A DNA stretch of 64,000 nt from Armatimonadota bacterium (GTDB lineage: Bacteria; Sysuimicrobiota; Sysuimicrobiia; Sysuimicrobiales; Humicultoraceae). The DNA lies in NCBI GenBank assembly GCA_031081715.1, contig JAVHMA010000012.1, positions 1 through 64,000 of the forward strand. Direction: 5' to 3'. Within the stretch, counting starts at the first letter, position 1; each line of letters opens with the position of its first letter. The position numbers were made by a program, and so were the translations under genes. Positions 54,478 to 62,935 of this stretch are shown in pieces. The notes below the pieces were generated by a model. It saw nothing but the letters and a program-made list of their open reading frames with translations. It was not told the origin of the DNA and did not search any database.

Positions 54478-55124
54478 CGCGCCGCCTCAATCGGCGGGAC
54501 CGGGATGGTCACCGCGGCCAGCGCGCCCGCACCCGGGCGGCCCATCAGGCGCAACCGCGCGGCCTCGCCCCACAAGGCGGCCAGACGCAGCCGAACGCCC
54601 ACAAGTCCCCAGCCCGGCCGGGCGAACGGCCGGCGAAGCCCGGCGCCGTCATCGCTGACCGCCAGATGGAGGTAGCCGGCCCGCGCGCGGGCGGTCAGTC
54701 TGACCCGCCCCCCGGCGGCGCGTCGCGCCACACCATGACGGATGGCGTTCTCGACCAGCGGCTGTAGGATGAGCGGCGGTACCGGTACGTCCAGCGCGTT
54801 CGGTTCGCAGGCTATCTCGAACCGCAGTCGGCCGCCCAGCCGCGCCCGCTCCACGCCGACGAACAGCATGACCAGGCGGAGCTCCTCGCGCAGCGACACG
54901 AGTGGCCACGCCGGCCGTATCTGACCGGCCAGATACTGCGTGAGATAGCCGAGGAGGTCCTCGGCGGCCTCCGGCCTGCGCCGGAGGAGCCCGCCCACCA
55001 GGCTCAGGGTGTTCGACAACAAGTGGACCTGCGCGCGAGTGTTGAGCCCCGGGAGCGCCTGGAGCTGGCGAGGCGAGCGCGTACGCGGACCGTGCACGGG
55101 CGAGACCTCCGCCGATGAACTCAC
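54474..55124 (-). CDS. Soluble LytS-type histidine kinase, short form
   Basis: A 216-residue kinase with no membrane segments. The His_kinase (PF06580) box is LNTRAQVHLLSNTLSLVGGL, with His in the position of the QxxPHFLFN motif but without Pro and Phe. ATPase motifs PLILQPLVENAIRHGV and DDGAGL with WGLVGVRLRL are intact. Lacking a sensor domain, it presumably takes input from a partner protein. GTG start overlapping the sigma-factor stop; regulator gene overlaps its end. Confidence 0.85.
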   Translation of the reverse strand: MSSSAEVSPVHGPRTRSPRQLQALPGLNTRAQVHLLSNTLSLVGGLLRRRPEAAEDLLGYLTQYLAGQIRPAWPLVSLREELRLVMLFVGVERARLGGRLRFEIACEPNALDVPVPPLILQPLVENAIRHGVARRAAGGRVRLTARARAGYLHLAVSDDGAGLRRPFARPGWGLVGVRLRLAALWGEAARLRLMGRPGAGALAAVTIPVPPIEAAR

Positions 55125-55852
55125 GGTCCGGCCTGGGGCGACACCGCCTCCGGCGCAGCGCCCGGGCGCAGGTCCGGAGCGGCCGCCGTCCGGAAGTGGG
55201 AAGCGGCCCAGGGTTTCGGAACGACCGGCCGGACCTCCTGCCGGACGGCGCGCGGAGTTCGCCGCGAGGCGAGCGCGGGCTCTCCCCGCATCAGGCGGCG
55301 CAGGCGCGCGACCCCTCTCGCATGAATCTCGGCGGTGCGCGTGATGGACAGGCCCAGGCGCGCGGCCGCCTCCCGTAGGGTCAACCCCTGGACCAGACGG
55401 AGCTCGAGTACCTGGCGGTCGCGCGGCGGAAGGGCGGCCAGGGCTACCCACGCCCGGCGCCGCAAGTCGGTCTCAATGGCCTGCGCCTCCGGGCTCGCGG
55501 CCTCGTCGTCGGACACCTCCAGCGCCTGGTCGAGTCCGACAAGGACCACGCCGCTGGCAATCTGGGCCGCGGCAGCCCCGGACGCCGCCCGCTGCGCGCG
55601 GCGCGCCGACCGCGAAACCGGGCTGCGCGCCCGCAGCCCGTCGAGCATGGCACCGCGGATGCGGTGGCCCGCGTAGGTCGAAAAGCCGACGCGCCGCGCC
55701 GGGTCGTAGCGGCGCAGGGCTGCCGCGAGCCCGATGACCCCGTCAGCCACCAGATCGTCGAACTCGACGGTCGTCGGCAGGCCGCGGCCGAGCGCGCGCG
55801 CGATCGCGCCGACCAGCGGCAGGTAGGCCTCGAGCAGCACTGCCTGGTCCAC
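55121..55852 (-). CDS. FliA/WhiG-like alternative sigma factor
   Basis: A 243-residue group-3 sigma-70 factor. Region 2 is FDDLVADGVIGLAAALRRYD with FSTYAGHRIRGAMLDGLR. Region 4 is LPPRDRQVLELRLVQGLTLR followed by EAAARLGLSITRTAEI. A Pro/Ala-rich tail of about 45 residues follows. GTG start at 55852 with GGGAGGTG 5 nt upstream. It is the first gene of the coupled operon with the LytS/LytR pair and SDR. No flagellar genes or anti-sigma gene are nearby. Confidence 0.88.
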   Translation of the reverse strand: MDQAVLLEAYLPLVGAIARALGRGLPTTVEFDDLVADGVIGLAAALRRYDPARRVGFSTYAGHRIRGAMLDGLRARSPVSRSARRAQRAASGAAAAQIASGVVLVGLDQALEVSDDEAASPEAQAIETDLRRRAWVALAALPPRDRQVLELRLVQGLTLREAAARLGLSITRTAEIHARGVARLRRLMRGEPALASRRTPRAVRQEVRPVVPKPWAASHFRTAAAPDLRPGAAPEAVSPQAGP

Positions 55853-56022
55853 AGCGCACCTCCCGTCCACCGAGGGTCAAGGCCAGAATGCGCCGCGGCA
55901 GCGCGAGGTGGAATCGCGGCTCCCGCAACAGGCGCCGTGGCGAGGACAAACGGCGCGGCGCGAGGCGCGAACGGGGTGCACGTTCGGGATCGCGCGCGGG
56001 GACAGGCCCGGGGACCGTGCGC

Positions 56023-56028
56023 TATGAT
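56023..56028 (+). promoter_or_regulatory. -10 box of the alpha/beta hydrolase gene
   Basis: TATGAT with a partial -35 (GGGACA, 55999-56004, 18-bp spacing), 26 nt before the start codon. Confidence 0.4.
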
Positions 56029-56053
56029 GGAAGGGTCAGAAGGAGGCAGGGGG

Positions 56054-56842
56054 ATGCACATCGAGGTCGCCGGACGGCGGCTCGGATACGAGGTGGACGG
56101 ATCCGGGCCTCCGCTTGTCCTGCTCCACGCGTTTCCACTGAACCGCGCGATGTGGCGACCACAGGTGGCCGCGCTGCGCGACCGGTTCACGGTCATCACA
56201 CCGGACCTGCGCGGGTTCGGGGAGTCGGATCCGCCCGCGGGTCCGCTCATCATGGACGACTACGCGGCGGACGTGCTCGCGATGCTGGACGCGCTCGGCT
56301 ACGAGCGCACCGCGCTCGGCGGCTGCTCCATGGGCGGCTACGTGCTCTTCCGCGTCGTGGCCGCCGCCCCGAGCCGGGTCTCGGCCCTGATCGTCGCCGA
56401 CTCGCGCGCCGAGCCTGACACCGAGGAAGGCCGCCAGCGTCGGATGGCGACGATCGAGCGCATCCAGCGCGAGGGGCCGGCCGCCTGGGTCGAAGAGTTT
56501 GCCGGCACCCTGGTCGGCCCCACGACGCGGACGCAGCGTCCGGGCGTCATGGCGGCCGTCCGACAGATCATCGGCGCGCCGGACCCGCGAGGATTGACCG
56601 CCGCGCTGTCGGCGATGGCCTCCCGGCTCGACAGCCGGCCGTTGCTGCCGTCGATCCGGGTGCCAGTCCTGGTGGTCGTCGGCGAGGAGGACACGCTGAC
56701 CCCGCCGGCGTCGTCAGAAGCGATGGCGCAGGCGCTGCCGGCAGCCCGCCTGGTGAAGATCTCCGGTGCCGGGCACCTGGCGAACCTGGAAGCGCCCGAG
56801 GCGTTCAACCGCGCGGTCCGGGAGTTCCTCCTCGCGCAGTAG
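56054..56842 (+). CDS. Alpha/beta hydrolase
   Basis: A 262-residue hydrolase of the 3-oxoadipate-enol-lactonase/esterase type. Oxyanion region LVLLHAFPLNRAMW, nucleophile elbow GGCSMGGYV, acid in VVVGEEDTLTPP and catalytic His in ISGAGHLANLEAPEAF. Cytoplasmic. The ATG at 56054 is preceded by AAGGAGG. The 3' end overlaps the convergent hydrolase by 38 nt. Confidence 0.92.
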   Translation: MHIEVAGRRLGYEVDGSGPPLVLLHAFPLNRAMWRPQVAALRDRFTVITPDLRGFGESDPPAGPLIMDDYAADVLAMLDALGYERTALGGCSMGGYVLFRVVAAAPSRVSALIVADSRAEPDTEEGRQRRMATIERIQREGPAAWVEEFAGTLVGPTTRTQRPGVMAAVRQIIGAPDPRGLTAALSAMASRLDSRPLLPSIRVPVLVVVGEEDTLTPPASSEAMAQALPAARLVKISGAGHLANLEAPEAFNRAVREFLLAQ

Positions 56843-57455
56843 CCGCGGCCAGCCACGCGCGGGCCGCGGTCACGTCGCCGGCGGCGAGCGCGTGTCCGCC
56901 GGCCTCCCAGTGCACCGTCACCTCCGCGCCCGCGGCACGTAGCATCTGTGCGAGCCGGTCCGGATGGTCGGGCGGCACCAGCGGGTCGCCGCGGCCTGCC
57001 GCGAGCAGCACCGGGACGCCCGAGAGGTCGGGCTGCCGCTCCGGCACCAGCGGCACCATCGGCCGCAGCAGCACCGCGCCGGCCAGCACGCCCGGCCTGA
57101 GCAGGAGCAGGCTGGCCGCGATGTTGGCGCCGTTGGAGAACCCGACCGCCACCAGCCGCGCCGGGTCGAGCGCGTAGCTGGCGGCCGCGGCCGTCAGGAA
57201 CTCCGCGAGTTCCTCTGTGCGCGCCCGGAGATCCTCCAGGTCGAAGACGCCTTCGGCCAGCCGTCGGAAGAAGCGCGGCATCCCGCGCTCCAGCACCTTG
57301 CCGCGCGGGCTGAGCAGCGCCGCCCCCGGCAGCAATGCCTGGCCCAGGGGGATCAGGGCTCCCTCGTCGCCGCCGGTCCCGTGCAGGAGCACGAGTGTGC
57401 ACGCCGGGCCGTCGGGCGCGGCGGGCACGAAGCGGTGGACGAAGCCGCCGGTCAC
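56805..57455 (-). CDS. Phospholipase/carboxylesterase family hydrolase
   Basis: A 216-residue alpha/beta hydrolase of the YpfH/MhqD-like carboxylesterase family: VLLHGTGGDEGALIPLG, nucleophile GFSNGANIAASLL, acid in AGRGDPLVPPDH and His in EAGGHALAAGD. Substrate unknown; relatives act on short esters or quinone adducts. Probably a single gene, convergent to the preceding hydrolase. Confidence 0.9.
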   Translation of the reverse strand: MTGGFVHRFVPAAPDGPACTLVLLHGTGGDEGALIPLGQALLPGAALLSPRGKVLERGMPRFFRRLAEGVFDLEDLRARTEELAEFLTAAAASYALDPARLVAVGFSNGANIAASLLLLRPGVLAGAVLLRPMVPLVPERQPDLSGVPVLLAAGRGDPLVPPDHPDRLAQMLRAAGAEVTVHWEAGGHALAAGDVTAARAWLAAATARGGTPGPRG

Positions 57456-57575
57456 CCGGGGGTGCCGGCGGCTTTGTCGATGGCCATGCGAGTGTCGGGC
57501 GCCGGGCTCACGCCGGACACCCTTCGGCAGCGTGCCCGCGCAGCCCTGGCCGTTCGCGACCTGCCGAGGGCCCGC

Positions 57576-58109
57576 TCAGGCCGCCACCGCCTCCAGGGCC
57601 ACCGCCTCGGCGTCCAGCGCCACCTTGATCTCGTCCCCCACGAGCAGGGCCCCCATCTCGAGCACCTGGTTCCAGGTCAGGCCCCAGTCCTTCCGGTTGA
57701 TGACCGCGGTGGCGGTCGCGCCGGCGCGCCGGTTGCCCCACGGGTCTGTCACCGGTGGCGTCGTCTCGACCTCGAACGTCACCGGCCGCGTCACGCCGCG
57801 GATCGTGAGCTGACCGTGGACGCGGTAGCGGACGTCGTCGATCGGCTCGATGCGGTCGCAGGTGAAGGTCAGGGTCGGGTGGTTCTCGGCGTCGAGGAAG
57901 TCGGGCGACCGCAGGTGCGCGTCGCGCTTCGGCTCGGCCGTGTCGATGCTCGCCGCGTCGATCGTGGCATCGATCCGAATCGGGCGGCCGCGCTCGTCGG
58001 TCTCGATGCTGCCCGTCACGTTGCGGAACCGTCCGCGGACGGTGAAGATGCCCATGTGCTTGACCGAGAAGCTCAGACTGGTGTGGCTGGGATCCAGAGC
58101 CCACTTCAT
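57576..58109 (-). CDS. YceI family lipid-binding protein
   Basis: A 177-residue protein of the YceI family, an extended lipocalin-like barrel that binds polyisoprenoids. Conserved [36 protein letters not shown] and [10 protein letters not shown]. There is no signal peptide, so this copy is cytoplasmic. Divergent from an HxlR regulator and preceded by a well-formed promoter that contains a palindrome. Confidence 0.93.
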   Translation of the reverse strand: MKWALDPSHTSLSFSVKHMGIFTVRGRFRNVTGSIETDERGRPIRIDATIDAASIDTAEPKRDAHLRSPDFLDAENHPTLTFTCDRIEPIDDVRYRVHGQLTIRGVTRPVTFEVETTPPVTDPWGNRRAGATATAVINRKDWGLTWNQVLEMGALLVGDEIKVALDAEAVALEAVAA

Positions 58110-58173
58110 GCCGTCTCACCCCTCCGTTGCCGCCCCTGGACCCGTTCTGCGGCGGGCGGCGTTCTAAGAGTGA

Positions 58174-58203
58174 ATCATACACCATAGTAGTATATAATGT
58201 CAA
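58174..58203 (-). promoter_or_regulatory. yceI promoter with embedded palindrome (HxlR operator candidate)
   Basis: Minus strand: TTGACA (58203-58198), 18-bp spacer, TATGAT (58179-58174). The imperfect dyad ATAC-N9-GTAT at 58177-58193 covers the spacer. On the plus strand TATAAT (58193-58198) may serve hxlR, so one protein bound here could control both genes. Confidence 0.65.
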
Positions 58204-58243
58204 GTGCTTGACCGGATGCGCCGCGAGGGGTATCCTTGGTGCG

Positions 58244-58579
58244 ATGAACGAGGGTGACTTCACCTGTCCGGCCTACCGGGCCATCGACCTCCTCCAGGAG
58301 AAGTGGGTGCTCCACATCGTCCGCACCCTGCTCACCGGACCCAAGGGCTTCAACGAGCTAAGCCGCGAGGTCGGCGGGTGCAACCCCGCCACGCTGGCGC
58401 AGCGGCTGGACCATCTCGAGGCGTTGGGGATCGTGAAGAAGACCGTGCAGTCGGTGATGCCGCCGAAGACGAGCTACCGGCTCACGGCGTCGGGCCAGGC
58501 CCTCATCGAGGTCGTCGAAGCGATCGACCGCTGGGCTCGGCGGCACTTGAAGGACCCCGCCCCCGCGCGGCGCACCTAG
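58244..58579 (+). CDS. HxlR-family winged-helix regulator
   Basis: A 111-residue regulator: CPAYRAIDLLQEKWVLHIVR at the N-terminus, then FNELSREVGGCNPATLAQRL, and SYRLTASGQALIEVV in the wing. HxlR proteins often sense electrophiles or redox state through an N-terminal cysteine; one (Cys7) is present. Divergent from yceI, its probable target. Overlaps the dnaB stop by 4 nt tail-to-tail. Confidence 0.92.
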   Translation: MNEGDFTCPAYRAIDLLQEKWVLHIVRTLLTGPKGFNELSREVGGCNPATLAQRLDHLEALGIVKKTVQSVMPPKTSYRLTASGQALIEVVEAIDRWARRHLKDPAPARRT

Positions 58580-60921
58580 GACCCCGCCGCCCCCGCGTGG
58601 CGCCGGTCCAGGTCGCGGAACCGGCCGTGCTCCTTGTGAAAGAACATCTCGATGTCGGCGACCGGGCCGTTGCGGTGCTTGGCGATCCGGATCTCGGCGA
58701 TGTGCTCGCGCCCCTCGGCCTTCGCCTTGTTCTGGTCGTAGTACTCCTCGCGGTAGATGAAGATCACCAGGTCGGCGACCTGTTCGAGCTCGCCACTCTC
58801 GCGGAGATGCGAGAGCTGCGGCCGCCGGCTCCCCGTCACCTCCACCACCCGCGAGAGCTGCGAGATCGCGATGATCGGGATGTTCAGCTCCTTCGCGAGC
58901 GACTTGATCCCGCGCGCGATCTCGGAGACCTCCTGCGTGCGGTTCTCCGACCGCTTATACGACTGCATCATCTGCAGGTAGTCGATGATGATGAGCCCCA
59001 GCCCGTGCTCCGCCTTCAGCTTGCGCGCCTTCGCGCGCATCTCGATGGCGGTGACGTTCGCCGAGTCGTCGATGAAGATCGGCGCCTCGGAAAGCCGACC
59101 CATCGCCTCGGCCAGGCGCGGCCAGTCGGCGTCCGTCAGGTACCCGGTGCGCAGGCGCGAGGAGTCCACCTGGGCCTCGCTGCACAGCATCCGCTGAACG
59201 AGCTGCTCTTTGTTGGTCTCCAGGCTGAAGACCGCCACGGGCACCCGGTGGGCGAGCGCGGCGTGCTGCGCGATGTTGAGCGCGAACGTCGTGTTGTGCA
59301 CGCACACGTCGTTCGCCACGAAGTTGTGGAGCTCGGGCACGGTGAGGTCGTAGACCTGGAAGGCGCCGGTCGCCTCGATCGCCACGACCTCCTCCCACAT
59401 AACGTCGATCTCCTCCAGCAGCGAGCGCTGCGCGTTGCGCGCCCAGCGCCGCAACCGCTCCCACCCGAAGATGCCGGTCTCGCGCACGAGCGCGAGCGTG
59501 GCACTCACGCCGAGTGTGAGCGTCGCGCCGTCGCGGACGGCCGGCGCGCCGAACCGCAGCAGCAGGTGCGCCACGGCGCGCGCCAGCCGCGTCGAGGACA
59601 GCGTCAACCGGACCTGATAGCCGTCGCCGTGCTCGACGACCTCGGCGAGCGCGCCCAGCAGGCGGTTGAGGAAGAGCGCCAGCTTCTCGCGCCGTAGCGT
59701 GTAGACCACCTGTGGCAGGGCGCGAATCGCCGCGGGCTGCGCGAGCTCGGGGTAGCGCATGGTCAGGTCGGCGACCGCCATCCCGCCCTCGGCGCCGCCG
59801 CCGATACCCGACTGCGCCACAGGCCGGCCCCGTGCCGCGGCCAGGATCGCCTCGGCGGCCGCGGCGGCATCGGCGAAGTCCTCGGCGACCCGCGGGCTGG
59901 CGGGCAGGCGGCCGCTGCACAGGTAGGCGAGCAGCTTCACCTCGTGGTCGGGCGGCTCCATGCGGCCGAAGACCGGCAGGCGCCGGGGCACCGCGATAAG
60001 CGTACCAGGCTCCAGCGCCGCCAGCGGCTGCCACCCCGAGGGGGTCAGGAACGGGTGCGTCAACGTGGTCTCGACCTCGCGGCCGCCGCTGGTGCGGAGC
60101 CGGAAGACAGGCTTGATGCCGTCGTCCACGAACCGGCTCGGCGCAGCCGGCCGGAACCGGTGCGCGGCGTCCAGCGCGAACAGCGTCGCCCGACCCGCGG
60201 CCACCATCTCCTGGATGGTGCGCACCTCGCCGGTGGCGGCGTCCACCACCTCGGCGTCGAACTTCAGGCACTTGCCCATGGACGGCCGCGCGGCCAGGAT
60301 GATCAGATCGGCCGGCTGGAGACCCGAGGTGAGCTTGTCGAGTTCGGCGAACCCCGTGGGCACGCCGGTCACCATGCCCTTGTCGCGGTAGCGCTGGTCG
60401 ATGCGCTCGAAGCTCTCGCGCAGGATCTCCGGCAGCGGCACGAAGTCCTGCCCCATGCGCCGGCTGGCGATGCCGAAGACGAGCTTCTCGGCCTGGTCCA
60501 CCAGCACCTCGACGTCCTGGTCCTCGCGGAAGCCCATGCCGACGATCTGCGTGCCGGCGGTGATCATCTGGCGCAGCATGGACTTCTGCACCACGAGCCG
60601 CGCGTAGTACTCCACGTTGGCCGCCGTCGGCACCACGTGCAGCAGCGACGTCACGTACGTTGCGCCGCCCACGTCGTCGAGGAGACCGCGGGCGCGCAGG
60701 CGGTCGGTCACGCTGATGAGATCGGCGGGCTCGCCGCGCTCGAACAGCTCGGCGATGACCTCGAAGATGCGGCGGTGGGCGTCGCGGTAGAAGTCCTCGG
60801 GCCGGACGATCTCCACGACGCGCGCGATGGCGTCGCGCTCGAGGAGCATGGACCCGAGCACGCTCTGCTCCGCCTCCAGGTTTTGGGGCGGGACTCGATC
60901 GACCGGCGGGCCGACGCTCAT
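58576..60921 (-). CDS. dnaB: Replicative DNA helicase with an intein in Walker A
   Basis: A 781-residue precursor: 455 residues of DnaB and a 326-residue intein. The N-terminal domain runs from PPQNLEAEQSVLGSMLLERD. The RecA-like domain reads LIILAARPSMGK, is interrupted, and resumes TTFALNIAQHAALAH. It continues with FSLETNKEQLVQRM, Walker B LIIIDYLQMM, SQLSRVVE and IFIYREEYY. Without splicing the P-loop GKT is split, so the protein must splice to work. The ATG at 60921 has GGAG upstream. The promoter contains a LexA-type box. Confidence 0.97.
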   Translation of the reverse strand: MSVGPPVDRVPPQNLEAEQSVLGSMLLERDAIARVVEIVRPEDFYRDAHRRIFEVIAELFERGEPADLISVTDRLRARGLLDDVGGATYVTSLLHVVPTAANVEYYARLVVQKSMLRQMITAGTQIVGMGFREDQDVEVLVDQAEKLVFGIASRRMGQDFVPLPEILRESFERIDQRYRDKGMVTGVPTGFAELDKLTSGLQPADLIILAARPSMGKCLKFDAEVVDAATGEVRTIQEMVAAGRATLFALDAAHRFRPAAPSRFVDDGIKPVFRLRTSGGREVETTLTHPFLTPSGWQPLAALEPGTLIAVPRRLPVFGRMEPPDHEVKLLAYLCSGRLPASPRVAEDFADAAAAAEAILAAARGRPVAQSGIGGGAEGGMAVADLTMRYPELAQPAAIRALPQVVYTLRREKLALFLNRLLGALAEVVEHGDGYQVRLTLSSTRLARAVAHLLLRFGAPAVRDGATLTLGVSATLALVRETGIFGWERLRRWARNAQRSLLEEIDVMWEEVVAIEATGAFQVYDLTVPELHNFVANDVCVHNTTFALNIAQHAALAHRVPVAVFSLETNKEQLVQRMLCSEAQVDSSRLRTGYLTDADWPRLAEAMGRLSEAPIFIDDSANVTAIEMRAKARKLKAEHGLGLIIIDYLQMMQSYKRSENRTQEVSEIARGIKSLAKELNIPIIAISQLSRVVEVTGSRRPQLSHLRESGELEQVADLVIFIYREEYYDQNKAKAEGREHIAEIRIAKHRNGPVADIEMFFHKEHGRFRDLDRRHAGAAGS
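59293..60270 (-). other. DnaB intein (326 residues, degenerate homing endonuclease)
   Basis: Intein residues 218-543 of the precursor. It starts at Cys in GK/CLKFDAEVVD (block A), has block B TTLTHPFLTPSGWQPL with the TxxH pair, block F VYDLTVPELHNFVA and block G NDVCVHN, and the next extein residue is Thr. Splicing residues (Cys1, His-Asn, Thr+1) are all present. The middle contains LLAYLCSGRLP where LAGLIDADG enzymes have LLGYLxGDG. The acidic metal ligand is lost, so the endonuclease is probably inactive. Confidence 0.92.
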
Positions 60922-60953
60922 GGCAGCTCCTGCGCTGGGATCCGGCGCCTCCA

Positions 60954-60982
60954 AGTATACGAACATACGTTCGCTATTGCAA
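60954..60982 (-). promoter_or_regulatory. dnaB promoter with LexA (SOS) box in the spacer
   Basis: Minus strand TTGCAA (60982-60977), 17-bp spacer, TATACT (60959-60954). The spacer holds CGAACGTATGTTCG (60973-60960), a perfect dyad matching the Gram-positive LexA consensus CGAACRNRYGTTYC except the last base. A repressor bound there would cover the promoter. Distal sequence to 61166 contains a DnaA-box-like TGTGGACAA (61154-61162). Confidence 0.7.
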
Positions 60983-61166
60983 GTCTTGCCTTCCCGCGCC
61001 GGGCGGGGTTCTGACGAAGGGATCGCACCCTGCAATCTTTCCCGTAGCGGCCTGTGGCTTTCCTTCGGGACGACCTGGGGACAACCCCGACTTTCGGGAG
61101 CATTCGCCGGGGATTCGTACGTGCGCTCCCTGGGGACGAGCGGCGGATTACGGTGTGGACAACCTG

Positions 61167-61613
61167 TCAGCGCGTGGCGATGACGTTGAGGTCCACGTGC
61201 ACGACGACACCCGGGGCCACCCGGACCGGCACCTGGTAGAACCCCTCGACGCGGATCGGCTCCTCCAGTTCGATCTGCTTGCGCGTGATGGCAAACCCCC
61301 TGGCGGCCAGTGCCTCGGCCACCTGCTGCGGGGTCACCGAGCCGAAGAGCCGCCCGCCCTCGCCCGCGCGACCGCGGACCTCGAGCACGAGCCCCTTGAG
61401 ACGCGCCACCAGCTCGTCGGTCTCCGAGCGCTGCCGCTCGAGGCGCCGCTGCTCGGCCTGCTTGCGACCGGCGAGCGACCGCACCGCGCCCTCGCTGGCG
61501 GGCATCGCCAGTCCGCGCGGGATCAGGTAGTTGCGGGCGTGGCCGTCCTTGACCTCCTTGACCTCGCCGGCGGCGCCGGTGCCGGGGACGTCCTTCAGGA
61601 GAATGACCTTCAC
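61167..61613 (-). CDS. rplI: 50S ribosomal protein L9
   Basis: A 148-residue L9: N-terminal KVILLKDVPGTGAAGEVKEV and the rRNA-binding YLIPRGLAMPAS, a long connecting helix and the C-terminal domain FGSVTPQQVAEALAARGFAI. GTG start overlapping the stop of the DUF2232 gene (GTGA). Confidence 0.97.
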   Translation of the reverse strand: MKVILLKDVPGTGAAGEVKEVKDGHARNYLIPRGLAMPASEGAVRSLAGRKQAEQRRLERQRSETDELVARLKGLVLEVRGRAGEGGRLFGSVTPQQVAEALAARGFAITRKQIELEEPIRVEGFYQVPVRVAPGVVVHVDLNVIATR

Positions 61614-62647
61614 GGCTTGGCCTCCCGCATCGTGGTCCGCGGCACGCCCCAACGCTCGCGCACCTTCAGGGTGGAGTCGAGGACCCCGAGGACGAGCGCC
61701 GCCACGCTGAGCGCCGGCACGGCGAAGACCATGAAGATCAGCAGCGCCTGCCCCAACCGGCCGAACCCGTAGTTGCCGATGATCACCCAGCCGGCGACAA
61801 GCCCCTGGAAGACGAACAGGCTCTGCGTCGCCAGGAAGAGCCCCAGCGCGGCGCTTGCCAGCGGCGAGCGGACCGCGCTCAGGGCGTCGAGCCCGCCGGG
61901 CTCCGGCGTCGGCGCGGTGGCCCCGCCGCCCTGCGCCGAGAGCGCGAGCAGCAGGTAGCTGAGCGGAATGAGCCAGACGGCGACCGCCGGGACCCGCCAG
62001 GTCCGCAGCGGCGGCAGCGCCGGCCACCGGTACCCGAACCGCTGCAGCACGCGCCGGCCGACCTCGTAGTTCAGCCACGCGGCGAACAGCGCGCCGAAGA
62101 CCAGCGTCCACGGCAGCAGGTACGGCATGAGGCGTGCCGCCTGCTGCATCTGCGTCGTCGCCTGCGTGATCTGCTCGGGCGAGAACCCGAGGCGTGTGTA
62201 GAGATCGGCGGCCATCGCGACGCTGCGCTCCATCGTGCGCGCCATCTCGTCGACGCTGATGCGGCCGCCGCCCATCAGCCCCAGGAAGTTGAGGATGATG
62301 GAGATGAACGAGACCACGCCCGCGACGACCACGGTGCGCGCCGCCGGCCAGCCACGCTGTGCCCCCACGCCCAGCACGACGCCCATCGGCGCGAATGAGA
62401 TCAAAATGGCCAGGCCCACCAGCGGGCCGGCCAGCATCGCGCCCACGAACGTGGCCGCGACCGCGGCGAGCACCGCGGTGCGGAAGCCGTGCCGGATGAC
62501 GAGGACCGCGAGTGGGAGGGGGCACAGCCAGGCCGTGGCCACGCCCAGCAGCGGCAGGTAGCGCGTGGCAATGGCAAAGAGAGCCACCAGGGCGGCCAGG
62601 ATCGCGCCCTCGGTCAGCCCCTGGGTGCGCAGACCTCGTACAGCCAT
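61610..62647 (-). CDS. DUF2232 (YybS-like) membrane protein
   Basis: A 345-residue protein with eight or so membrane helices; TEGAILAALVALFAIATRYL at the N-terminus and VFQGLVAGWVIIGNYGFGRL near the end fit the DUF2232/YybS family. That family sits between rpsR and rplI in Bacillota and relatives. Function not established. Located 30 nt after rpsR. Confidence 0.88.
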   Translation of the reverse strand: MAVRGLRTQGLTEGAILAALVALFAIATRYLPLLGVATAWLCPLPLAVLVIRHGFRTAVLAAVAATFVGAMLAGPLVGLAILISFAPMGVVLGVGAQRGWPAARTVVVAGVVSFISIILNFLGLMGGGRISVDEMARTMERSVAMAADLYTRLGFSPEQITQATTQMQQAARLMPYLLPWTLVFGALFAAWLNYEVGRRVLQRFGYRWPALPPLRTWRVPAVAVWLIPLSYLLLALSAQGGGATAPTPEPGGLDALSAVRSPLASAALGLFLATQSLFVFQGLVAGWVIIGNYGFGRLGQALLIFMVFAVPALSVAALVLGVLDSTLKVRERWGVPRTTMREAKP

Positions 62648-62677
62648 CGGCGGGCCGGCCCGCGGCCGGCGTCCTCG

Positions 62678-62923
62678 CTACTCGCCGGTGTACGGCAGCA
62701 GCGCCAGCTCGCGCGCGCGCTTGATCGCTACCGCCAGGAGCCGCTGGTGCCTCGCGCAGTTGCCTGAGACGCGTCGCGGCAGAATCTTACCGCGGTCGGT
62801 CACGAACCGGCGCAGCCGCAGCGCGTCCTTGAAGTCGATCGCCTTCACCTTCTCCGCGCAGAACCCGCAGCTCTTGCGCTTGGGGCGGCGGCCCCTCCAC
62901 TGCTTCTTCCCACCTTCTGCCAT
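62678..62923 (-). CDS. rpsR: 30S ribosomal protein S18
   Basis: 81 residues. Contains [20 protein letters not shown] and [18 protein letters not shown], then [20 protein letters not shown], the S18 signature. The CGFC pair marks the Zn-ribbon-like (C+) form. Between ssb and the DUF2232 gene. Confidence 0.97.
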   Translation of the reverse strand: MAEGGKKQWRGRRPKRKSCGFCAEKVKAIDFKDALRLRRFVTDRGKILPRRVSGNCARHQRLLAVAIKRARELALLPYTGE

Positions 62924-62935
62924 GTGTTGCCTCCG

